From: Rhodopirellula sp. SM50 | GTDB lineage: Bacteria > Planctomycetota > Planctomycetia > Pirellulales > Pirellulaceae | Reading direction: 5' to 3' | Assembly: GCF_002289565.1 (NCBI RefSeq) | Contig: NZ_NTFY01000100.1 | Location: 1-41,232, forward strand | DNA: 41,232 bases | Shown here: piece by piece, positions 26,257 through 34,921 of the stretch | Layout of the letters: each line of letters starts with the position of its first letter | Position numbering within the stretch: the first letter of the stretch is position 1 | Program-made: the position numbers and the translations under genes | Notes under the pieces: generated by a model | The model's input: only the letters and a program-made list of their open reading frames with translations | What the model was told of the DNA's origin: nothing | The model's database searches: none

Positions 26257-26725
26257 GGCATGCTTCAGAAGGGTAGGTGGAAATCTCTCCCAACCCTACG
26301 AGCGCCTTAATTCGGCGCGATCGCGATGTCTGTTTCAGTGACCGCAGTCTGGCGAGAAGGATGCGGACGGTAAAGATTGTGCGGGAATTGACGATTAGGG
26401 ATCGTCGGGGGCAGCCCCGCGGTGTCCGATGGCGTGTCGAGGGGCGCGAACGAACGTTCGCAGCGCCGGCCCTCTCTGGCGTTTGCTTGCTGCGCTAACG
26501 CCGTCTCTCCCAGAGGGAGAGAATCTAAATCGGTTGCCAAATTCTGCAGTAAAAGAATCGACATCCCGCGGCAGAGTGACAAAAACCTTTCAAACTGCTC
26601 GACCTCCCCACGGGAGGGCGACGCAGGAAATCAGTGCTTCACGTCGTCAACGGAATGGATTCCGCGAATGAACGCCCAAACGGATCAACGACGGGGGTGC
26701 GTTTTTTTGCGCCCCGACGTCTGGA
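26257..26725. other. 469-bp spacer with structured repeats, no gene seen
   Basis: It holds an imperfect palindrome around 26470-26520 (GGCGTT at 26478-26483 against AACGCC at 26497-26502, with outer CTCTGG/CCAGAG), a CCTCCC-ACG-GGAGG-type motif near 26604-26619, and a hairpin GGGGTGC/GCGCCCC (26694-26700/26709-26715) whose loop is GTTTTTTT. The last could act near the 3' end of the isomerase gene. Short open frames here follow these repeats and are not accepted as genes. Confidence 0.55.
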
Positions 26726-27664
26726 CTAGGCGACCGGAGTCGGTTCGTAGGGGATGTCTTCGATCAAGTCCATCGGCAGCGGTTTGACTTCCACGCCCGC
26801 TGCGGTGCAGATCGCGTCGATCGCTTCTTGAGCTTCCTTGACGGTGTTTTCACGCGTTTGGCCCTTGTAGCGGGTCGGGGACGCGGAGGGGCTGATCGGA
26901 CCTTCGAATCCGGTCGCGATCAAGTGTTTGACGACATTGACGTGATTCAATCCGCCTTCGACGGCCGGTAGCACACAATCCAAGCGGGTGGCTTTGGACG
27001 GATCGGCGTCGTCGGCCAGCGTTCCCAAGCGGACCGCAACGATGCTGGATCCGGGGATTTCGCTCAGTTGGTCCATGCCGCCGTCGCCGACTGCCCAGTC
27101 CCAGGTGTCGATGATGTAGCCGACGTTCGGGTTGGAGACGGCTTTGACGATGGCGATCAAGCCTTCGACGTTGCGGACGAAATCAAACTCTTTCGATTCA
27201 CGCAGCACTTTGCTCGCGTTGAACCCGACGCCCAGCTGAATCCCTTTGGCCGACAGCACATCGGCGACTTGGGACAAGCGATTTTGCTGGGTGGTGAAGT
27301 ATTCGTGGTAGGGCAAGCGGTCGGTGGCAGCGGGCAAGTTGATGTAGGCCCGTTTGGCTTCCAGGTCGGCAGCCAGTTCGGTCAGCGGGTGCAGCGCCCC
27401 GACTTGACTGGTGAAGGCGTCATCGTCGGCATCCAGATTGATCTCCAATTGGAAGCCCCCGATTTGCTCCAGACGTCCCATCCCTTCGCCCATCGCGGCT
27501 TTGAGAAACTTTGCCGCGTCATCGGCCGTGGTCCGTTGCGAGCGACGCAGGATCTCGTACATGTCGATGTCCATCGACGCAAAGCCGTAAGTCAGTGCGA
27601 GTTCGATCAGTTCGCTTTGGCGTCCGTTAATTCCAAGAGACTTGGGCGAGAAATTCTTGAGCAT
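26726..27664 (-). CDS. Sugar phosphate isomerase/epimerase (AP-endonuclease-2/xylose-isomerase-like TIM barrel)
   Basis: A 312-aa protein with the TIM-barrel layout of the sugar phosphate isomerase/epimerase group: an N-terminal LELALTYGFASMDIDMYE-type strand (here ELIELALTYGFASMDIDMYE), a central LGVGFNASKVL strand, then VGYIIDTWDWAVG, and SIVAVRLGTL near the C-terminal metal-site strand. The usual glutamate/histidine metal ligands are not all obvious, so activity is uncertain. AGGA lies about 10 bp before the ATG. It is monocistronic, with large spacers on both sides. In planctomycetes this group often acts on sugars or inositol derivatives; the substrate is unassigned. Confidence 0.82.
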   Translation of the reverse strand: MLKNFSPKSLGINGRQSELIELALTYGFASMDIDMYEILRRSQRTTADDAAKFLKAAMGEGMGRLEQIGGFQLEINLDADDDAFTSQVGALHPLTELAADLEAKRAYINLPAATDRLPYHEYFTTQQNRLSQVADVLSAKGIQLGVGFNASKVLRESKEFDFVRNVEGLIAIVKAVSNPNVGYIIDTWDWAVGDGGMDQLSEIPGSSIVAVRLGTLADDADPSKATRLDCVLPAVEGGLNHVNVVKHLIATGFEGPISPSASPTRYKGQTRENTVKEAQEAIDAICTAAGVEVKPLPMDLIEDIPYEPTPVA

Positions 27665-28270
27665 TCGTGATCCTGTCAGTGGTTTGCCAAGACGTCTTTC
27701 CCCGGGGCCAGCGACGCGTCGGCATCAAGGACGCCGAAAGGGTGGTCACCGTAGGGGGTCTGGCTGCCTGTGAAAAAGGGTGGTGAAAGTGATTGGTTTG
27801 CGACTTTGGCGGCGTAGTATCGCAGAATCACCCCAAATCAGCCAAGGGGCGTTTCACCCGCTAATTGACGAGATTTTCAGCGATCGTTCGGAAACAGGCT
27901 GCTGATGGGGCGTTCTCGGCCGGCCCATGACAAAGGACGGAAATTGGGGCCGAATTCCGCCAAAAACCATTCAAACTCCGACGGTAATCTGCTTTAATGT
28001 CACAGTATCGGGCCGATGAGGTTCGATCCCCACCCCCAAACGCGTAGTGAAACTACCCACCTTACTACGCCCCACATCCGATTTCAGAACCTGTCGCGGT
28101 TCGACCTGCCCTGTCCGGCCACGACGTGGGCAGGCCGCGATTGCGATGGGAAGGTTTGCTCGAATCTACACTCTCGCGAAGGATCAACGCGACGAATCAA
28201 CAATGATTTGATTCGGCCCCGCGAGATGGATCTAGAATCGGATCCCGCCACCCCAGTTCCGCGTCACTTT
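27665..28270. other. 606-bp spacer, no gene or RNA recognised
   Basis: This is the divergent region between the isomerase (minus) and the DUF1592-type protein (plus). An open frame in phase with the latter begins at 28016, but it gives no signal peptide and looks random until 28271. No tRNA, palindrome or repeat copy was seen. It must hold both promoters. Confidence 0.5.
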
Positions 28271-30709
28271 ATGAACAGCTTTCCAGCGTTTGACGCCGCA
28301 CGGCTCCCCGCCGCGCCGCTTGCCCCGACAGGGCGACTCCGGTTGCTCGGAGCGATCGGTGTTGTCTTGCTGGCCATGGGAACCGCTTGGCAACGACCGG
28401 TGGTAGCCGAATCGCCGGTTGACGATCTGACACGAGCGACATTGACACGGGGCCAACAAATCTACGCCCAGCAATGCCTCTCCTGTCATGGAGAAGGCGG
28501 TCGCGGAGAGACGGACGGCTACGCCGATCCGCTGGTCGGTGACGCTTCGATCGGCGAGTTGGCAGAAATCATTTCGGACACGATGCCGGAGGAAGACCCC
28601 GAGGTGTGTACCGGCGATGATGCGAAAGCTGTCGCGGAATTCATCTACGAATCGTTTTACGGCGAAGCGGCACAGCTCAGGAACCGTCCCGCCAGACAGC
28701 AGTTTTCACGTCTCACCGGCACGCAACTGCAACAGAGTTTGGCGGACCTTTATCAACACTTCTTTGGCGCACCGTTCCGAGTCAAGGAGCGTGGCCTGAG
28801 TGCGTCCTATTTCAACAGCGGGCGTTGGGACAAAAAGCAGCTGAAAGTCGAGCGTGTTGATCCGGTGCTGGATTTCGACTTCGGTCACGACCCGCCGGTG
28901 GAAGGTGTAACGCCGGAAGAGTTCTACGTTCATTGGTCCGGCTCACTGCAAGTCGAGCATACCGGACGCTACGAAATCGTGGTGCACTCAACGTGTTCGA
29001 TGAAGGTTCGTTTCGGGCATCACGAACATGTGTTGATCGACAACCATGTCCAGTCCGAAGGGCGAACCGAATTCCGTCGGACGTTGAACTTGATCGGTGG
29101 TCGTCAGTACGCGATCCAAATCGACTTCACGCAACGCAAACGAAAGACCGAACAACCACCGGCGAAGTTCTCCTTGCGATGGGTGCCGCCGGGCGGAACG
29201 GAAACGGTCATCCCGAACGAGTACTTGTTGCCATCGACGTTGCCGAGCGGATTTGCGTTGCAAACCAAATTGCCGCCCGACGACCGCAGTTACGGCTACG
29301 ATCGTGGAACGCGCGTGGATCGTCAGTGGGAAGATGCGATCACGTCAGCGGCGTTGGAGTTTGGCGACGCTGCGGTCAAAGAATTGTGGCCTCAGTACAA
29401 GCGACAGCACCGCAAGGATTCGGATGAAAACCGCGGCCGGCTGCGTGGATTCCTGACGGAGTTGGCGTCGGTCGCGTTTCGTGGCCCCATCGATGATGCA
29501 ACCAAACAGCTTTACGTCGACGATCAAGTGGACGCGGTCGAAGACGACCAGATGGCGATCGCGCGGGCCTGTTTGATGATCATCAAATCACCGCGGTTCT
29601 TGTATCCCACGTTGGACCACCAGGCACCGATCAGCCGGCGTGTTGCGACGCGATTGACGTTGACGCTGTTTGATTCGCTACCCTCGGACGCGTGGCTGCA
29701 AGACCAGGCCGGTAAGGATAGGTTCGCCATCGGTCCCAAGTCAGATCAAACGAACGTCGAACAGCGGATCCGTCAGGCAGCGCTGCGGATGTCGGAGGAT
29801 CCGCGACTGCACGGCAAAGCCATGGAGATGTTCTTTGATTGGCTGGATATTGATCCGGCGGCGGAAATCTCCAAGGACCCCGAAACGTTTGCCGGTTTCG
29901 ACACGCACCTCCTGCTGGACTTACGGCGGTCCCTGGAATCGACGATCAGCGACGTGTTCTGGTCCGATTCGAGCGACTATCGACAGCTGTTTCTGCGGGA
30001 TTGGAATTGGACCAACCAGCGGCTCGGTGAGTTTTATGGCGAGGGCTGGATGCCGGCGTCGGATCCTACCGGCCACCAGCTCGTGCGCAGCAAACCCGCC
30101 GCGGGGAAAACGTTCGGTGTGTTGACGCATCCGTTGGTCATGGGCCACTTGAGCTATTACGACACGACATCGCCGATTCACCGCGGCGTGTTTCTGATTC
30201 GGCGTGTGCTGGGACGAACGCTCCGACCGCCCAACGAGGCGTTTACGCCGATCGATCCCGAGTTGCACCCCGACCTGACGACGCGACAGCGGGTCGAGCT
30301 TCAGACCGGCGAAGCGAAATGCCAAGTCTGTCACCAGAAGATCAACGCACTCGGTTTTCCGCTGGAAAACTATGACGCCGTGGGACGCTATCGTGCGACC
30401 GAAAAAGGCAAGCCGATCGATGCTTCCGGCGGCTACGTGACGCGAGACGGCCGACAGGTCGAGTTTGCTTCAGCCGGGGATTTGGCCCGGTTTCTGGCTG
30501 AGAATGACGACGCCCACCGAGCGTTCGTCGAACGGGCCTTCGAACATTTTGCAAAACAACCGCTCGCCGCATACGGTGAAGAGGTTGCCGATGACTTGGT
30601 GAGACGATTTCGTGAGAGCGATTTTCACCTCCGCCACCTGATTGTCGAAATCGCGGTCGTGGTTGCGACAGATGAGTTCAATAAGGAGAACTTCAATGAA
30701 TCGACGTGA
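28271..30709 (+). CDS. Planctomycete DUF1592/DUF1588/DUF1585 protein with c-type heme motif and PA14 domain
   Basis: An 812-aa exported protein of the planctomycete cytochrome-like group. The start at 28271 gives an N-terminal hydrophobic segment (about 28-45) and cleavage near VVAES. A CLSCH c-type heme motif begins at residue 69. A PA14-like carbohydrate-binding region (about 176-315) follows, then DUF1592 (about 480-600, DWLDID), DUF1588 (about 600-700), a second CQVCH motif (684-688) and a DUF1585-type C-terminus (about 735-805). These proteins occur in dozens of copies per planctomycete genome and almost always next to a DUF1552 partner, as here. The partner's start overlaps by 14 bp with AAGGAG inside this gene. 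The biochemical role is not established; extracellular redox or polysaccharide use is suspected. Confidence 0.93.
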   Translation: MNSFPAFDAARLPAAPLAPTGRLRLLGAIGVVLLAMGTAWQRPVVAESPVDDLTRATLTRGQQIYAQQCLSCHGEGGRGETDGYADPLVGDASIGELAEIISDTMPEEDPEVCTGDDAKAVAEFIYESFYGEAAQLRNRPARQQFSRLTGTQLQQSLADLYQHFFGAPFRVKERGLSASYFNSGRWDKKQLKVERVDPVLDFDFGHDPPVEGVTPEEFYVHWSGSLQVEHTGRYEIVVHSTCSMKVRFGHHEHVLIDNHVQSEGRTEFRRTLNLIGGRQYAIQIDFTQRKRKTEQPPAKFSLRWVPPGGTETVIPNEYLLPSTLPSGFALQTKLPPDDRSYGYDRGTRVDRQWEDAITSAALEFGDAAVKELWPQYKRQHRKDSDENRGRLRGFLTELASVAFRGPIDDATKQLYVDDQVDAVEDDQMAIARACLMIIKSPRFLYPTLDHQAPISRRVATRLTLTLFDSLPSDAWLQDQAGKDRFAIGPKSDQTNVEQRIRQAALRMSEDPRLHGKAMEMFFDWLDIDPAAEISKDPETFAGFDTHLLLDLRRSLESTISDVFWSDSSDYRQLFLRDWNWTNQRLGEFYGEGWMPASDPTGHQLVRSKPAAGKTFGVLTHPLVMGHLSYYDTTSPIHRGVFLIRRVLGRTLRPPNEAFTPIDPELHPDLTTRQRVELQTGEAKCQVCHQKINALGFPLENYDAVGRYRATEKGKPIDASGGYVTRDGRQVEFASAGDLARFLAENDDAHRAFVERAFEHFAKQPLAAYGEEVADDLVRRFRESDFHLRHLIVEIAVVVATDEFNKENFNEST

Positions 30710-32024
30710 GTTTCTAGCGCAGTTGGGTGTCAGTTCAGCCGCCGCAAGCCTGCTGATGGGATTGCCGAGTCTCGCAATGGGGGCCGAGGCGTCGGCGCGA
30801 CGGCGGCGTTTGGTGTTCGTGTTCAGCCCCAACGGTGTGATCCCGCAACACTTTTGGCCTGACAGCACCGGCAAGGATTACGATCTGAAACGTATCCTGG
30901 CGCCGCTGGGCGAATTCAAGGATCAGATGCTGACCGTCAAGGGGATTTGCAATCGGATCCAAGGTGACGGTGACGGCCACATGCGTGGGATCGGATGTCT
31001 GTTGACAGGCATTGAGCTATTCCCCGGAGACATCCAGGGCGGAAGCGATACGCCCGCGGGTTGGTCGATGGGAATTTCCGTCGATCAACACATCAAGAAT
31101 CGATTGCAAGCCGACCCCGCAACGCGAACACGTTTCGGTTCGCTGGAGTTTGGGGTGATGGTCCCCGACCGCGCCGACACCTGGACCCGAATGTCCTACG
31201 CCGGGGCGAACCAACCGGTTGCTCCGATCAGCGACCCCTACCAGATGTTCGACAAGCTGTATGGGCAAACAAAGAATCGCCAAATGCTCGCCAGCGTGTT
31301 GGACGACCTGGCCGGTGACTTCAAACGCGTCAGCCAGTCGCTCAGCAGCGAAGACCGCCAACTGTTGGACCTGCATTTGGATCTGGTCCGCAGCGTCGAA
31401 AAGGATCTGAAGACAGAGTTTGCCGCAGCGACCAAGAACGATGGCGCCGGGCATGCCGTCCCCAAACTGCCTCCGAATATCGAAGAGCAGAACGACAACA
31501 TGCCCCAGATCACGCAGATGCAGACGGAGCTGTTGGTCAACAGTTTCGTCGCGGATTTTGCCCGCGTGGCGAGTTTTCAAATCACCAACAGCGTCGGTCA
31601 ACCGCGAATGAAATGGTTGGACATCAACGAAGGCCACCATGGACTCTCGCATGAACCCGACAGCAACGAAGAAGCCTACGAGAAGCTGATTCGTATCAAC
31701 ACCTGGTATGCCGAACAGGTGGCGTACATGGCCAAGCGGATGAAAGAAACGCCGGACCCGTCGGGCCATGGATCGTTGTTGGACAACACCACGATTGTCT
31801 GGACCAATGAACTGGGGAAAGGAAACTCGCACACCCGCAATGACATTCCCTTCGTGATGGTCGGCGGCGGATTGGATTTTCAATTCGGCCAGGCCTACGA
31901 CTTCGGTAAAGTCCCGCACAACCGACTGCTACTGAGCTTCTTGGAAGGAATGGGAATGCCGGAGACGACGTTCGGCAATCCCGACTTCTGTGGAGACGGG
32001 GCACTGACCGGTCTGATGGCTTAG
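30696..32024 (+). CDS. DUF1552 family protein, Tat-exported
   Basis: A 442-aa protein with a twin-arginine-like signal (MNRREFLAQLGVSSAAASLL) and the DUF1552 core: RRRLVFVFSPNGVIPQHFWP near the N-terminus, GDGHMRGIGCLLTG, and the C-terminal LLDNTTIVWTNELGKGNSHT. The last region resembles metal-dependent phosphatase/sulfatase-fold proteins, but no catalytic assignment is secure. The start at 30696 has AAGGAG at 30683-30688 and overlaps the preceding DUF1592-type gene by 14 bp, so the two are translated together. They are the standard planctomycete pair and probably form an exported complex. Confidence 0.93.
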   Translation: MNRREFLAQLGVSSAAASLLMGLPSLAMGAEASARRRRLVFVFSPNGVIPQHFWPDSTGKDYDLKRILAPLGEFKDQMLTVKGICNRIQGDGDGHMRGIGCLLTGIELFPGDIQGGSDTPAGWSMGISVDQHIKNRLQADPATRTRFGSLEFGVMVPDRADTWTRMSYAGANQPVAPISDPYQMFDKLYGQTKNRQMLASVLDDLAGDFKRVSQSLSSEDRQLLDLHLDLVRSVEKDLKTEFAAATKNDGAGHAVPKLPPNIEEQNDNMPQITQMQTELLVNSFVADFARVASFQITNSVGQPRMKWLDINEGHHGLSHEPDSNEEAYEKLIRINTWYAEQVAYMAKRMKETPDPSGHGSLLDNTTIVWTNELGKGNSHTRNDIPFVMVGGGLDFQFGQAYDFGKVPHNRLLLSFLEGMGMPETTFGNPDFCGDGALTGLMA

Positions 32025-32336
32025 CGGCCGTGAGTGATGGCGGCGAGCGACTCGAATTCCGTTTCGAGACACTGAAAGTGGCGGCTGACCGACATTTTTC
32101 CATGTGAAAACGGCGATTTGTGACGATCGGGTGGGGAGTGGCGGCGTATTCCCAAAGAGATGCGAGAAAGATCGACAGTTTCCACTCGACGGGGAAACAT
32201 TCTGGCATTAATCTCTTCTACAGCGGTGACGACATGTCGACACCGTTAGCGTTCAGGTGGTTTTGCCCCAACCCCCTGGACGCGTTTTTTTTTGCGCCGA
32301 CGGCAAGGTCTCGCCAGATTCCGCATCAACGCCGCA
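32025..32336. other. 312-bp spacer between convergent genes, no gene seen
   Basis: It separates the stop at 32024 from the stop of the minus-strand parvulin gene at 32337. A GCG-T9-GCG-type motif (about 32282-32297) resembles the poly-T loop hairpin at 26694-26715 but is weaker. Possible open frames on either strand do not look like genes. Confidence 0.5.
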
Positions 32337-33377
32337 TCAAACGCCGGGCGGTTGAAGCGATTTGATGTACCACGTCACCTTGGCGCTGCTCTGGTGAGTG
32401 ACCAGGGCGTCGAACAACGCGGTCGCGGCATCACGACGAAGCGGGTTGAGATCGGCGACGTTCTCGTAGGGAATCTGTTCGACTTGCTTTTCGTGCACCA
32501 GAACCAGATGGAAGCCGAGCGGGCTGCGGACGGGCTTTGACACCGCATCGGTTTCGGTTTCGCGAATGGCGTCCATGACCGCTGCCGGCAGGTCCCCGGG
32601 CTTCGACACCCATCCGATTCCGCCGCCTTGTTTGGCCGTCGCGCCTTCGCTCTGACTGATCGCCAGTTCTGCGAATCGTTTCTTCAGTCGGTCCGGCGAA
32701 CTCGATTCGGATTGGAGCTGTGAAGCGATCATCTGGATCCGTTGTTCTGCGATGGCTTCGGCATCCGGGATCTCTTTGTCCACTTCGATGAACAGATGCG
32801 AAACGTTCCATCGCGCGGACGAATAGTTTTCTGAATGAAGCTCGTAAAAGCGTTTCAAGTTGGCATCGGTCATCTTGCTCTTTAGATAACGGCGCCACGC
32901 TGAATCCCAGTCACGCGCGTTTCGAACGGAGCGTTCGTCGGTTTGCCGTTGGGCGCAATACTCGTCGAGGTTGAATCGTTTACGCCGCAGGTCATCCAAA
33001 AACGCTTCCCAATCGCGGTCCAACAACGCTTGCAGATTGGCCCCGCCCTGCTGACGAAGTGACTTCATGGCCAGATGCTGTCGCACAAGCAACGCGCATG
33101 ACGCTCGCTGGACGTCCAGACTCACCTGCGAAAGGTCGTTCGCTTTCAGTTTCGAGGTGAGCAAGAAATGCAGTTCGCCGAGAAAAACGGGTTCGCCGTC
33201 AATCGAAGCGATCGGATCGGTGGGCCGCAGCGCCGGTGGTTCAGCGAATAGCGCGGTTGGCGGAACGAGCAACGAGGCTGGTAGGACGAGCAACGCGATC
33301 AGGCCGCCGTGAATCCACCGTGCGGTGTGTGGTTGGCGGTTGACTGATGAGGACGAAGGCTGGGAACAGGCGCTCAT
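32337..33377 (-). CDS. Exported parvulin-type peptidylprolyl isomerase (PpiC/SurA-like)
   Basis: A 346-aa protein. An N-terminal signal/anchor (about 22-44) leads to a SurA/PrsA-like helical chaperone region (about 50-185) and a parvulin domain (about 190-320) with VSHLFIEV, the GGGIGWVSKPGDLPAAVMDA segment and SPLGFHLVLVHEK, the normal order of a rotamase fold. It would fold or escort exported proteins in the periplasm. Its ATGA overlaps the stop of the upstream secreted protein (33374-33377), so the two are coupled; the upstream protein could be its client or partner (inference). Confidence 0.9.
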   Translation of the reverse strand: MSACSQPSSSSVNRQPHTARWIHGGLIALLVLPASLLVPPTALFAEPPALRPTDPIASIDGEPVFLGELHFLLTSKLKANDLSQVSLDVQRASCALLVRQHLAMKSLRQQGGANLQALLDRDWEAFLDDLRRKRFNLDEYCAQRQTDERSVRNARDWDSAWRRYLKSKMTDANLKRFYELHSENYSSARWNVSHLFIEVDKEIPDAEAIAEQRIQMIASQLQSESSSPDRLKKRFAELAISQSEGATAKQGGGIGWVSKPGDLPAAVMDAIRETETDAVSKPVRSPLGFHLVLVHEKQVEQIPYENVADLNPLRRDAATALFDALVTHQSSAKVTWYIKSLQPPGV

Positions 33378-34702
33378 GGCAGCATGATGTCTTGCAAGAC
33401 GAAGTCGACTTCGTTGCGAACAACGGAGGTCGGGGATTCATAAATGAGTTTGGCACCCTCGAGTTTGTCGATCTCGAACAGGTAGCCCATGCCGACGCCG
33501 GATTCGGTTTGTCGGTACAGTTCGTACCCTAGATTCTCTACCCGATTCCCTGCTGCGTCGCGGACATACACGGGGTTTTGGAAGATCCATTGGCGGTGGC
33601 TTTCCAGGGCTCGGTCGGCGTCTTTGAGTTCGACCGAAAATCGAATCTCGTAGAGTGCTCCGTTGCGCTGGACGCGTTCGAGTTCGACCGTCATGGCATC
33701 GACGTTTTGGTTGTTGCCGACTTCGGTCAACGGCAGTTCGAACGTGTGACGTTTTCCGGGCAACAGCGACTGGATGGTTCCGCGCAGCGATTCGATCCGG
33801 GTCGGGCTTTCGGTGGGCAATTCCAGCGGCAGATAGAATTCGCTGAATGCCAATTCGCTGTTGGCGGCGATGTCGATGGTGTTTTCGGTCGTTTGTGGTT
33901 TCAGCGATTGGCCGTCATCGAGTTTACCGGATAGTTGTGCGACGGGGATGGTCAACCCGATCGGTGTCAGCCCCGGTTGCCAAGTGATTTCCATGGACAG
34001 GTTCAATCCACTTTGCCCGGGTTGGTTGAAGACGCGGCGGGCGCTGACCGCGGTCGGTTCGATGCGATACACACCGCTGTAGGCGGCCGAGTCGACACGC
34101 GATTGCCGAGTCTCCTGGCGCGGAACCAGTTGCAAGGTTTCGCGGTCGCCGCCGTAGTGGTTGATGTCCAAATTGGTTTGGTCCAACACCAGATCGACGG
34201 CATGCCAGAACGAGAGTGGCGCGTTGGACGATTGAACGGGCAACGACTCGTCGGCGGAGTGTTCGAATTCGATTTCGCTTTCACGGCTGATCACTTCCAA
34301 CGCCTCGCCGAGCGTTGTGACATCGCCCAAGCGGATTCGAATCGCCTTGGACTGTGTTTTTGCTTTCAGCGTCATCAATGCCGCTTTGACGCGCGAGAGT
34401 CGTTCGCTGGCTTCGATCGAGAATTCGGGGCGCGACTCAGGCAGATACGGTAGTGCGTCGGCGCCGGCTTCGATCAGCGCTTTTTCGGCGGCACTTCGAT
34501 CACTCGCCTTGCGGGCGTCCAACTGATCAACCCATTCCAGCACATCGGTCTTGGAAACCGGTGGCGTGTCCTCGAGAGGTTCGGTCTGTTGGCCGAGGGC
34601 GTTCGGTCCGCTAATCAAACCGATTAGAAGTGCTGCGATCAGTAGGGCTGGGCCGCGTCGACGTGGCGTCGTCCGCAGAATCGTTTCGACCGTTCGATTC
34701 AT
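33374..34702 (-). CDS. Exported hypothetical protein, conserved-looking, coupled to PPIase
   Basis: A 442-aa protein of no recognised family. The start at 34702 gives a signal peptide (about 18-37, GPALLIAALLIGLISGPNALG). Residues 120-190 (VTTLGEALEVISRESEIEF, then LSFWHAVDLVLDQTNLDI) have the spacing of a secretin-type short N-terminal (STN-like) domain, preceded by a helical HEAT-like stretch (about 50-115). The remainder is beta-rich. The frame remains open for another 1.5 kb upstream, antisense to the DUF1570 gene, and that extension is rejected. The stop overlaps the start of the parvulin gene (ATGA). Probably periplasmic; the function is unknown. Confidence 0.75.
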   Translation of the reverse strand: MNRTVETILRTTPRRRGPALLIAALLIGLISGPNALGQQTEPLEDTPPVSKTDVLEWVDQLDARKASDRSAAEKALIEAGADALPYLPESRPEFSIEASERLSRVKAALMTLKAKTQSKAIRIRLGDVTTLGEALEVISRESEIEFEHSADESLPVQSSNAPLSFWHAVDLVLDQTNLDINHYGGDRETLQLVPRQETRQSRVDSAAYSGVYRIEPTAVSARRVFNQPGQSGLNLSMEITWQPGLTPIGLTIPVAQLSGKLDDGQSLKPQTTENTIDIAANSELAFSEFYLPLELPTESPTRIESLRGTIQSLLPGKRHTFELPLTEVGNNQNVDAMTVELERVQRNGALYEIRFSVELKDADRALESHRQWIFQNPVYVRDAAGNRVENLGYELYRQTESGVGMGYLFEIDKLEGAKLIYESPTSVVRNEVDFVLQDIMLP

Positions 34703-34921
34703 CTCGTCTCCACAAATGCATCCGATCACGAATGAACAAGTTTTTGAGCTAGGTTTGGATTGCACCATGTTACCAGAGCTTCCCGCGACGTTACGCCGAC
34801 CCGGTGAATTCGGCAACGAAAACGGTTGGATTTGCCGTTTTTGAACACCGGTTGGCGATCCCGGAACCGGCGGGACGCTTGTCATCACTCGCCCCACACC
34901 TGCTTGAGTCACGCAACCACG

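Noticed and set aside
28016..28270. 85-residue N-terminal extension of the DUF1592-type protein
   Set aside because: It would bury the signal peptide; sequence before 28271 has no domain features. A start at 28226 cannot be fully excluded.
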